Source: JAJDZL01 sp965220665
GTDB taxonomy: Bacteria; Pseudomonadota; Gammaproteobacteria; Arenicellales; JAJDZL01
NCBI GenBank assembly: GCA_965220665.1
Contig: CBDCQQ010000005.1
Location: 1,612,001 to 1,676,000, forward strand
Direction: 5' to 3'
Length of the DNA stretch: 64,000 bases
Shown: positions 8,778 through 16,455 of the stretch, one piece after another
Numbering within the stretch: the stretch's first letter is position 1
How the letters are laid out: each line of letters starts with the position of its first letter
Notes under the pieces: generated by a model
The model's input: the letters and a program-made list of their open reading frames with translations, nothing else
The model's database searches: none
What the model was told of the DNA's origin: nothing
Translations under genes and position numbers: made by a program

Positions 8778-9368
8778 TCATTTCTTGAAAATTTTGTCAG
8801 TATTGATAATTGAATTAGCCATCTCTGAAATTGTGACCTGTTTGCTCATCGCTTCAGTTCGAATAAGTGCGTAAGCATGATCTTCAGTTATGCTTTGATG
8901 TTCGGCCAAAATTCGAGTAGCACGTTCAACCATCCTTCGAGCTTTCAGTGTTTCATCTAATTTTGCAATTCTAGAATTGAGTCGCCCTTCATATTTGAAA
9001 ATACTGAGAGCAGTAATTAGGTTTGCAAAAACACCGATTGAGCGGATCGGTTTTGTCATCACTCCATGCACGCCGATATTCGTGATCGCCTGTAACACCA
9101 AGGGATTTTCGTAGGATACCACAGCAATCAATGCTGAGTCATGCTTGTCAGAAAGGCGGTTTAAATCGGATGATTGATCTGGATTAGCCAAGAAATAGAT
9201 GGCATCTGCTCCATCAAGTGATGCATCTTCGACTGGCCACATTTCACTCACCCGACACCCAATTCGTCGAAGTTGGTGAGACAAAATTACACGGTCTTCA
9301 TCCGGCGGATGCAGAACTACAACATTGCAATTCCGAATTTCACGGATTAACCTATCTCCTTCCGTCAT
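8778..9368 (-). CDS. amiR: ANTAR-domain antitermination regulator (AmiR-like)
   Basis: 196-residue protein with an N-terminal pseudo-receiver domain (about 10-125) and a C-terminal ANTAR RNA-binding domain (about 130-185: RMVERATRILAEHQSI...AYALIRTEAM). This is the AmiR/NasR layout. In the Pseudomonas model AmiR binds leader RNA and prevents termination, and AmiC silences it until amide binds. Here it is the last gene of the amide operon, 32 nt after amiC, and the operon's leader (19624-19741) has the features such a protein would act on. IS copy 2 lies directly downstream but leaves the gene intact. Confidence 0.85.
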   Translation of the reverse strand: MTEGDRLIREIRNCNVVVLHPPDEDRVILSHQLRRIGCRVSEMWPVEDASLDGADAIYFLANPDQSSDLNRLSDKHDSALIAVVSYENPLVLQAITNIGVHGVMTKPIRSIGVFANLITALSIFKYEGRLNSRIAKLDETLKARRMVERATRILAEHQSITEDHAYALIRTEAMSKQVTISEMANSIINTDKIFKK

Positions 9369-9400
9369 ATATAAAGCTTTGCTGTAATTTCCGACCTACA

Positions 9401-10561
9401 TTAGATTGTAGCAATCGTTCTGTCATACGCAACGAGATATGGATCAGGTTTTATCGGTTCGGGAGCCTGCCAGACAATCTCAAATGTTCCTTCTGCTGTG
9501 GATTGTCCTATTCTAGGTGTAAGGTAAGTGTGATTGTTATCTGGATCAATCATGATGCTACCTTGAGGTGCTTGAAATTGAATTCCTTCAATTGCACTCA
9601 ACAGGGCTTCTGGTGCCAGACTGGATACGCGTGAAAGTGCTTGGGAAAGAATATGGACTTGGGAGTATGTTGTTTCGGAGTAAACACAAGGTAAATCATC
9701 TGACCCGTACTTGGATTGATAGAGAGATTGAAACTTCTGGTTTTCATCTGTTTTGACTGACTGAAAATAGGGCAGTGCTGTGATGTGTCCGCGTCTGGAT
9801 GCTTCACACATTCCAGCAAGTTCACTTTCACTTGTAGTCAAACTCGCAATCGGACAATTTTTCGCTTCGATGCCTTCCTCTTGACACGAATCGTACAGTT
9901 TGGCTGTATCTACACCGACTACAGTAGAAAAAACGATGTCTGGTGAAAGCATTGCAAGTTTTTCCGCAGCCAGTTTGAAGTGTTCTTTATCTGCTCCTTG
10001 CTGAATATAAAGTTCGGTTACAACTGATCCGCTACTTTCAATCAGGAATTCCTTGACGATTCGATTAATCTCATGCGCATATATGTAGTCTGAACCAACC
10101 ATTGCAAATCTTTTCCCATACTTGTTAAACAGCATTTCCACAAGCGGTATCACAGTTTGGTTAGGTGTTGCACCCGTATACACAATATTTGGTGAGTACT
10201 CGAATCCCTCGTAAAACGAAGGGTAAAACAGCAAGGCGCCGTGACGTTCAATGATTGGAAGCACTGCTTTACGGATGCTTGAAGAACAGCACCCAAAAAT
10301 AACCGATACTTGATCCTGTGTTAGCAGTTTGTTCGCTAATTTTCGAGATGTGATTGGATCTGATTTTGGATCGTCAATGATCGGTTGAAGCAGCATTCCG
10401 TCAATACCGCCACCTTTATTGACTTCTTCAATTGCCATCAGTGTCCCTTTCAGGTGCGCCAGTTCGGTCACAGACATTGGACCACTTTGAGAAAATAGGA
10501 CACCAATTGGAATGTAAGAGTTGCGATCAGTTTCGCTCAATTCACTTTCCAGATCAGGCAT
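9401..10561 (-). CDS. amiC: AmiC-like amide sensor (periplasmic-binding-protein fold)
   Basis: 386-residue protein with the type I periplasmic-binding fold of the AmiC/UrtA/FmdD family (PIGVLFSQSGPMS, AIEEVNKGGGIDG, LFYPSFYEGFEYSPNI, AMVGSDYIYAHEINR). It has no signal peptide, which fits a cytoplasmic sensor and not a transporter component. In the known system AmiC holds AmiR inactive and releases it when a short-chain amide binds. Its position between the amidase and amiR supports this. The inducer could be an amide, urea or a related compound; sequence alone does not decide. Confidence 0.87.
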   Translation of the reverse strand: MPDLESELSETDRNSYIPIGVLFSQSGPMSVTELAHLKGTLMAIEEVNKGGGIDGMLLQPIIDDPKSDPITSRKLANKLLTQDQVSVIFGCCSSSIRKAVLPIIERHGALLFYPSFYEGFEYSPNIVYTGATPNQTVIPLVEMLFNKYGKRFAMVGSDYIYAHEINRIVKEFLIESSGSVVTELYIQQGADKEHFKLAAEKLAMLSPDIVFSTVVGVDTAKLYDSCQEEGIEAKNCPIASLTTSESELAGMCEASRRGHITALPYFQSVKTDENQKFQSLYQSKYGSDDLPCVYSETTYSQVHILSQALSRVSSLAPEALLSAIEGIQFQAPQGSIMIDPDNNHTYLTPRIGQSTAEGTFEIVWQAPEPIKPDPYLVAYDRTIATI

Positions 10562-10603
10562 TTGCTTCTCCAGCTGTACCGATGGTCATCAAAACAATCG
10601 AAT

Positions 10604-12010
10604 TCAACTCGGTACTAAGTTATGCCAATGGGTAAGAGCTTGATATCTTTCGGCAACTGAGAGAATCGTATCTTCGCCAAATGGAAGTCCTACAAACATC
10701 AACCCTATTGGAAGTCCTCTCTCATCAAATCCACATGGAATCGAAGTAGCTGGCAGGCCGGTAAAGTTTGCGATCCACGCTATCGAAGTCATCGCGTCTT
10801 GTGACGTTATGGTTGAGTTGTTGACTTCAAGCTCCCTTTGACCAATTTGTGGCGCAGTTACCGGGAGCGTTGGCATTGCAATCAGGTCATATTGATTAGT
10901 GAGTTGGGTGAATCTTTGATTAAATACAGCGCGATACTGTTGTGCCTTAAGGTACGTTGATGAAGATAAACAGCGTCCGGCTTCGACTTGAACTCTGACA
11001 TTGTCAGAATACAGATCGGCAGATTCCGCAAGAAATTTTGCATGATAGGCAGCGGCTTCGCAGTGGAGTATGATTTTCCAGGCACCAAAGCCAGTTTCCA
11101 GTCCTGAAAAGTTAACCTCATCCACAACGGCTCCATCTTCACGCAATACAGCTAATGCTTGCTCCACTGATTCTGTGACAGCGTCATCACAGAGGATTTC
11201 ACTGCTACGAAACAAAGCGATACGAAAACGATGACCTGAATTTTTTGTCTTGTTATCGGAACAAATTCCATAGGTGGTTGGGCACTTGGGGTCGAATCCC
11301 GCAATAACATCGAACAGGATTCTAAGATCTTGTGCCGACCGAGCCATAGGCCCTCCAATATCAAGCGTCCATGACAACGGTAGAATTCCAGTGCGACTGA
11401 CGCGTCCAGCAGTAGGTTTCAAGCCACCTACACCACAGGCAGATGACGGAATTCGGATGGAGCCTCCGGTATCGCTTCCAAGTGCTGCAGGTACCATTCT
11501 AGCCGCTAGTGCAGCGCCAGAACCTCCACTAGACCCGCCTGTAATGTGGTTACTATTCCAGGGATTTCGGGTGGCTCCAAATGACGATTCTTCATTTGTC
11601 GCACCATATGCCCATTCGTGCATGTTGGTTTTTCCAACAATGACTGCACCGGCACTTCGCAATTTTGCAACCATTGTCGAATCAAGCCCAATGGGATTGT
11701 CCGGGTAAATTTTGGAGCAAGCTGTAGTCGGATAATCTGCGGTCAGATAATTGTCCTTGACAGCAACTGGAATTCCATGTAGCGGCCCGCAGATTTGGCC
11801 TTGTCCGAAATGTAAATCCAGCTTCCTGGCGGTCTCCAACGCCAATTCTGGGTTGAGTGCTACAAAAGCATTTGTGGTTTCCTGTGTCTTTTCGATTCTT
11901 TCAAGACACGAGCTTACTAGCTCAGTTGCGGAGATTTCACCGTGATGTATCTTACGACTCAGTTCAGCAATTGTGAGTTCGTATAAATTACTCTTTTCCA
12001 CTTCAATCAC
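10604..12010 (-). CDS. Amidase-signature family amidase
   Basis: About 468 residues of the amidase-signature (GatA/AtzE-like) family. The glycine/serine-rich core GGSSGGSGAALAARM and the downstream LGSDTGGSIRIPSSACG supply the cis-Ser and nucleophile Ser, and an upstream Lys in GIPVAVKDN completes the Ser-cisSer-Lys triad. It should hydrolyse an amide to ammonia and a carboxylate in the cytoplasm. The classical Pseudomonas ami operon uses an unrelated nitrilase-type amidase. The start is uncertain: a GTG at 12010 overlaps the preceding small gene by 8 nt, and a GTG at 12001 is an alternative. Both imply translational coupling. Confidence 0.88.
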   Translation of the reverse strand: MIEVEKSNLYELTIAELSRKIHHGEISATELVSSCLERIEKTQETTNAFVALNPELALETARKLDLHFGQGQICGPLHGIPVAVKDNYLTADYPTTACSKIYPDNPIGLDSTMVAKLRSAGAVIVGKTNMHEWAYGATNEESSFGATRNPWNSNHITGGSSGGSGAALAARMVPAALGSDTGGSIRIPSSACGVGGLKPTAGRVSRTGILPLSWTLDIGGPMARSAQDLRILFDVIAGFDPKCPTTYGICSDNKTKNSGHRFRIALFRSSEILCDDAVTESVEQALAVLREDGAVVDEVNFSGLETGFGAWKIILHCEAAAYHAKFLAESADLYSDNVRVQVEAGRCLSSSTYLKAQQYRAVFNQRFTQLTNQYDLIAMPTLPVTAPQIGQRELEVNNSTITSQDAMTSIAWIANFTGLPATSIPCGFDERGLPIGLMFVGLPFGEDTILSVAERYQALTHWHNLVPS

Positions 12011-12191
12011 ACTTAACTTTAACACGAAATCCAATGTCGGGTTCTACCCAAGAAACTCCATCAAGAGATTTCAAGGTATTATGAGCACCATTGAGTATTG
12101 CCAGGACCTGCTCCAGTTGTTCATCATTCAACTCGTCCCATTCCATTTGTTTCCGATACTGGACTAGGTTGTCTTTTGTCCACATTGTCAT
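12003..12191 (-). CDS. Small GatC/AtzG-like amidase partner (putative)
   Basis: 62-residue protein starting at an ATG 6 nt after AAGGAG. It is mostly predicted helix (DELNDEQLEQVLAILNGAHNTLKSL) followed by VSWVEPDIGFRV. That ending resembles the 'EPAxxF' tail of small GatC-like subunits such as AtzG, which sit on amidase-signature enzymes. The gene lies between urtE and the amidase and overlaps the amidase start, as expected for a stoichiometric partner. The assignment rests on size, context and a short motif, so it is tentative. Confidence 0.6.
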   Translation of the reverse strand: MTMWTKDNLVQYRKQMEWDELNDEQLEQVLAILNGAHNTLKSLDGVSWVEPDIGFRVKVKCD

Positions 12192-12203
12192 TTTCAACTC
12201 CTT

Positions 12204-12902
12204 TCACACTCCGAGCAATTCGTGAAGAATTGTTTTGTTTTTAATCAGTTCGTCTCTTGTAGTTTCATGCGAAATCGAACCATTGTTCAATATGTAGGCG
12301 CGCTTTGCAATCGAAAGGCAAAAGTCAAGATTCTGCTCTGCAATCAATATAGAAAGCCCCCGTTCTTCATTTAGCCGTTTCAGTTTCTCACCAATTTCTT
12401 CAATAATTGATGGTTGAACACCTTCTGTTGGTTCATCAAGTAGAAGTACTTGGGGTTTAGTTGCCAGAGCCCGCGCAATCGAAAGAATCTGTTGTTGCCC
12501 TCCACTTAGAGTACCGGCCAAAGCATCTTTCTTTTCGGCCAAAATTGGAAAGTCCTCAAATGCATCGTCTATTGACTCATGGCGGTTATGTCCACATGCC
12601 AAGGCTGCTACAGCGATATTTTCGGGTACGCTCAGTCGAGGAAATACATAACGTCCCTGTGGTACATAGCCGAGACCCATCTTCACCCGCTTGGACGTGG
12701 ATTGTGGTAACGTGTTCCCATCAATTGATACCGAACCGCCGAATGTGTCCACTAGCCCCATTGTGTATTTCATCAGTGTAGACTTACCTGCGCCATTTCG
12801 ACCTAAAAGCGCCACAATTTCGCCCTTACTCACACTTAATGAGCAGTCTCGAATGATGGTGACTCTTTTGTAGCCACCATTCGCATTAGAAATTTGTAAC
12901 AC
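12204..12902 (-). CDS. urtE: Urea/amide ABC transporter ATP-binding protein UrtE
   Basis: ABC ATPase of the branched-chain amino acid/urea family, about 232 residues. Walker A is LLGRNGAGKST, the signature is LSGGQQQ, and Walker B is LLLDEPTEG. It is the LivF/UrtE-type subunit that pairs with UrtD in the importer. I prefer the GTG at 12902 (reading MLQISNAN, as UrtE proteins begin), 7 nt after GGAAGG. A TTG at 12917 is possible. It overlaps the end of urtCD by 17 nt. Confidence 0.86.
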   Translation of the reverse strand: MLQISNANGGYKRVTIIRDCSLSVSKGEIVALLGRNGAGKSTLMKYTMGLVDTFGGSVSIDGNTLPQSTSKRVKMGLGYVPQGRYVFPRLSVPENIAVAALACGHNRHESIDDAFEDFPILAEKKDALAGTLSGGQQQILSIARALATKPQVLLLDEPTEGVQPSIIEEIGEKLKRLNEERGLSILIAEQNLDFCLSIAKRAYILNNGSISHETTRDELIKNKTILHELLGV

Positions 12903-14748
12903 TCTCCCGCCTTCCAAGGTAAATGTCGAGAACTCGTTCGTCCTTCCTTAGCTCATCAATCTCCGCCTGGGCGAATACTGCACCTTGATGAAGGACAGTT
13001 ACTTCCGCATCCAGTGTTCGGACAAAATCCATGTCGTGATCAACAACCACAACTGTTGCTGTTTTTGCCATCAACCGCACCAACTCCGAGAGCTGCCGTT
13101 TTTCTTCCTTTGACATGCCTGCAGCAGGTTCATCCAACAGAATGACCGATGGTGAGAGACACAGTACCATGCCAATGTCCAGCCACTGTTGCTCTCCGTG
13201 AGAAAGCGTAGAAGCCAGCCGAGTGGATATCTCGCGCATATTTAGAACGTCCAACATTTCGTCGGAAACTTGATCTGCTCTTTCTTTATTCAGCCCATTC
13301 CCGTAGCCTGCTATCCACAAGTTTTGCTTGACGCTTAGTTCATCAAATACTTGCGCTGTTTGCATCTTAATGCCAAGACCCAGCTTAACGCGTTCGAACG
13401 GATTGATTTTCGTAATATCCTGACCCGAATACAGCACCATACCGGAATCAGGTGCGTATGCGCCGGTACAGGTTTTTAGGTAAGAACTCTTACCCGCACC
13501 GTTCGGGCCGATAATGCACCGCACCTTCCCAGGTTCAAATTCCTGGCTCACAGAATCAACGGCCAGTACACCACCAAATCTCTTTGATGTATCGACAGTT
13601 TTGAGGGTTGCATCTCTTTGTATCTTCGCTGAAGTCTGTAGTTTTTCAAGCAAGTCTAAATTGACACGAACCTGTGATGTTTGCTGCGAAAGGCGAACTT
13701 TAACTTCTGAACCTTCAAATATTCTTGCAAACAGCGTCTGGATTCCACCAACGATCCCTTTGCGTAAAAAAATTACAAGCACAATCAGACAGGCACCCAT
13801 AACGAGAGTTGTTTGTCCACCAATAACGCCACCGCCCAGCCAAAATGAAAGACCACCCACAGTGAGCGCACCGACAAATGGGCCTATGAGTGTGCCTAAT
13901 CCACCCACGAGAACATAGATTGGCACCAGTAAGGCTTCTTGCACGCTGAAGATTGATGGATTCAGGTAATTCGCCCATGCACCAAACAATCCTCCAGCAA
14001 TGCCAGCAATTGCGCCCGCCAGCATAAACATGAGGGTTTGAAACAGGCGGATGTCCAATCCTAGCAGTTCCGCTTTCACGGCATCCAACCGAATTGAATC
14101 GATAACCATTCCGAAGGGTGAGCGAACAATAAACGCAACGATCAGATAAATGATCGCCGAAATTACGATGACTGTAAGAAACATCATGTTTGGAGAAAGT
14201 GATGAAGCATTCTGGCCAAAACCCAGCACGAATCCTGGGATGTTTGACATGCCGTTGTCTCCACCAACAACGGCTTCCCCAATTTCAGTGGTAAACGAAA
14301 GCGTGATCGTCCAAATGATCAAGGTGAACGTGTAGGTCAAAATCGTGCTCTGGAGCGACCCCATCCGGCCGTAGAAAATAAACCACCCAACAAGAGTGGC
14401 GAGAATGGCGCCTGATAACGCTCCAAAGGGTAGCGCCCATAATAGTGAGTTCCCTGTTAATGGGGCAAAGTTGATGGCCGCAATACTGCCAACATAACCT
14501 CCAATTCCATAGAACGAGGTTTGTCCAAGACTCAATAGTCCTCCGCGACCCCAAACTAAATCCAGGCTCAAGCCCAGCAACCCAAAAATTATCCAGGAAG
14601 TTCCTACATATGCCAGATAAGGATCAATCCAAAACGAAGAAAGCGCGAGGGATATAGCGAATAACAGCGCGATAAAGATACTTGGGTCGCTTGAACGCAA
14701 TCTGAAATTGCGAAGCAGTGATGAGACGTAACCAGTTGAGTTGCCCAC
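12886..14748 (-). CDS. Fused urea/amide ABC transporter permease-ATPase (UrtC-UrtD)
   Basis: 620-residue fusion. Residues about 20-345 form a LivM/UrtC-type permease with many hydrophobic segments. Residues about 380-615 form a LivG/UrtD-type ATPase with Walker A GPNGAGKSS (414-422), the UrtD-like signature LSHGEQQWLDIG and Walker B ILLDEPAAG. One polypeptide thus supplies one membrane half and one motor. The link (346-380) is short and polar. Fused permease-ATPase proteins are known in this transporter family. The start is a GTG at 14748, 10 nt after the urtB stop. Its binding protein, urtA, is broken in this strain. Confidence 0.86.
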   Translation of the reverse strand: MGNSTGYVSSLLRNFRLRSSDPSIFIALLFAISLALSSFWIDPYLAYVGTSWIIFGLLGLSLDLVWGRGGLLSLGQTSFYGIGGYVGSIAAINFAPLTGNSLLWALPFGALSGAILATLVGWFIFYGRMGSLQSTILTYTFTLIIWTITLSFTTEIGEAVVGGDNGMSNIPGFVLGFGQNASSLSPNMMFLTVIVISAIIYLIVAFIVRSPFGMVIDSIRLDAVKAELLGLDIRLFQTLMFMLAGAIAGIAGGLFGAWANYLNPSIFSVQEALLVPIYVLVGGLGTLIGPFVGALTVGGLSFWLGGGVIGGQTTLVMGACLIVLVIFLRKGIVGGIQTLFARIFEGSEVKVRLSQQTSQVRVNLDLLEKLQTSAKIQRDATLKTVDTSKRFGGVLAVDSVSQEFEPGKVRCIIGPNGAGKSSYLKTCTGAYAPDSGMVLYSGQDITKINPFERVKLGLGIKMQTAQVFDELSVKQNLWIAGYGNGLNKERADQVSDEMLDVLNMREISTRLASTLSHGEQQWLDIGMVLCLSPSVILLDEPAAGMSKEEKRQLSELVRLMAKTATVVVVDHDMDFVRTLDAEVTVLHQGAVFAQAEIDELRKDERVLDIYLGRRESVTNF

Positions 14749-14758
14749 AGTTAAGTAC

Positions 14759-15625
14759 TCATAGTTTCATACGCCAACGGCCTGATATTCCGAGAGGAAA
14801 TATGCGCAGAATGGTGATTGTGAGCAGAAAGAAAACGATGTCGCCTGCCACACTGGTCCAGAAACTTGCAGTGATATTTCCGACCATGCCAAGCGTACTG
14901 CCCACTGCGACAGTCCCAGTCAGAGTGACAGGTCCGGCAGCAACGACAGCGAGAAACGCTTTGATGACGAATGCAAATCCCATGTTTGGGGTTGCTGGAA
15001 TTGCTGGGAGCAAAATTGCGCCTGCGAAACCAGCGAGGCCAGAACCCAGTGCGAAAGTCATCGTATTGATACGTGCGGATTCAACTCCCACAGCTGATGC
15101 TGTTTCTCGATCTTGAATTGCGGCTCGCGCGGTGATGCCATAACTCGTTTTGGTCAACAGCCAGTAAAGGCTACCGATTAAGACCGCAGCCACGAGAATC
15201 AGGAACAATAAATATACAGATATCGAATAGTCCCCAATTTGAACGTTTGAAATGGGTAAACCAATTCCAGGTGTAACGGTTCCAAAGATTAGGACTGCTG
15301 ATTGATACAGAACGAGACTGAGTCCCCAGGTCGCAAGCAATGTATCAAATATACGCCCATATAAGCGACGGATGATCAGCAGCTCGACAATGCCTCCAAA
15401 AATTGCAGTTACAATGGTGGCGAATACAATTGCAAGAGGATATGGAACGCCAATTTGAGTAGCGAACAAAGTGGCATATGCGCCAAACATGATGAATTCA
15501 CCGTGCGCAAGGTTGATGACACCCATCAAGCCGAACATTACAGCCAAGCCAACTGTTGCAATCAATAAAATCGCCGCACTGGACAGCGAAGACAGCAGTA
15601 GCGTAGCTAGAAAATCAAGTTCCAT
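14759..15625 (-). CDS. urtB: Urea/amide ABC transporter permease UrtB
   Basis: 288-residue LivH/UrtB-type inner-membrane permease with about eight hydrophobic segments and the family-typical MGVINLAHGEFIMFGAY near residue 34 and GLAGFAGAILLP near residue 200. It forms the membrane channel with the permease half of UrtCD. It follows urtA in the operon, separated by a GC-rich hairpin at 15668-15702 that may reduce its expression relative to the binding protein. Confidence 0.88.
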   Translation of the reverse strand: MELDFLATLLLSSLSSAAILLIATVGLAVMFGLMGVINLAHGEFIMFGAYATLFATQIGVPYPLAIVFATIVTAIFGGIVELLIIRRLYGRIFDTLLATWGLSLVLYQSAVLIFGTVTPGIGLPISNVQIGDYSISVYLLFLILVAAVLIGSLYWLLTKTSYGITARAAIQDRETASAVGVESARINTMTFALGSGLAGFAGAILLPAIPATPNMGFAFVIKAFLAVVAAGPVTLTGTVAVGSTLGMVGNITASFWTSVAGDIVFFLLTITILRIFPLGISGRWRMKL

Positions 15626-15667
15626 CGCAATTGAAGTTCCGAAATTCCCTAAATTAGAAAATCAGAA

Positions 15668-15702
15668 GGCGCGAGTAAATTTATCAGAAACTTACCCGCG
15701 CC
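15668..15702 (-). terminator. Attenuator-like hairpin between urtA and urtB
   Basis: Stem of 11 bp with one mismatch (GGCGCGGGTAA / TTACTCGCGCC on the minus strand) and a 13-nt loop, followed by TTCTGATTTTC. The T-tract is weak, so it may be a partial terminator or an mRNA-stabilising 3' hairpin for the binding-protein message, letting urtA exceed downstream genes. Confidence 0.5.
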
Positions 15703-15740
15703 GCAGTTACGTTAAATTTTTAGACTTGGATCACATTCGA

Positions 15741-16455
15741 TCAAAGATCTGCAGGAGTAAAGTGCTCCGCCGTGTCGGGATTTGCTATCAGGTCGCAAAC
15801 TTGATCTTCAAAACTCGGCGCTACCGATTCAAACGTCTGGATCACATCAAATCCATGAGTTCGATTTCCACGCACGATGTAAATGTTTTGCTTTAAGTGA
15901 TGCGAGCCAGGTTGCATGGTAACGGTCCCATTAGGTCCGTCAAATGAAATTCCGCTCTCGAGTGCTGCAATTACAGCATCGCTGTCTGTGGTTCCGGCCA
16001 TTTCTACTGCCTTTGCCCAAATGTGAACAGCATTCCACACGTCGGCTGCTTCGGAAATGATTGGCTCGTCAAGACTATAGGCCGCTTCCCACTTGGCTTT
16101 GAACGGTTCATTATTTGGTTCATCAATCCACATGAAATATTCTTGCGAAGCAACAATACCTTCACCGGCGTCAGGTGAGACAACCACCTGTTGATTTCCT
16201 GATCCATAGTTGGTTGAAACGATTCCCATTTTTTCTTTCAAACCGGCAGCAGCAAATTGTTCCAGAAACCCGGTTTGGTTAGCGCCAACAGGCAACGCAG
16301 CAACAAAATTAGGCTTGGCGGCTTGAATCTTTTGAATTGTTGGTGAATAGTCTGTTACGGTTAAAGCCAGAAAGTCAGAACCAACAACTTCACCCCCGTA
16401 TTCTTTTGCATAGTGCTCAATCCAATGCGCAGAAATGGTACCGAAATTGTAATCT
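15741..16455 (-). pseudogene. urtA: urtA-like substrate-binding protein, C-terminal part (IS-split)
   Basis: The C-terminal 236 codons of a urea/amide-type solute-binding protein, cut from its N-terminal part (18921-19502) by the element at 16456-18940. The frame is open from the insertion point (YNFGTISAHWIEHYAKEYGG) to the stop. Joining it to the N-terminal fragment across one copy of the 5-bp duplication rebuilds a continuous 423-residue protein, so the insertion is the only visible lesion. An internal ATG at 16295 could start a 184-residue fragment, but it would lack a signal peptide and half the binding site. Confidence 0.9.

Noticed and set aside
13514..13918. Plus-strand 134-codon frame opposite urtCD
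   Set aside because: Ser/Pro/Thr-rich shadow of a membrane-protein gene; no start signal.
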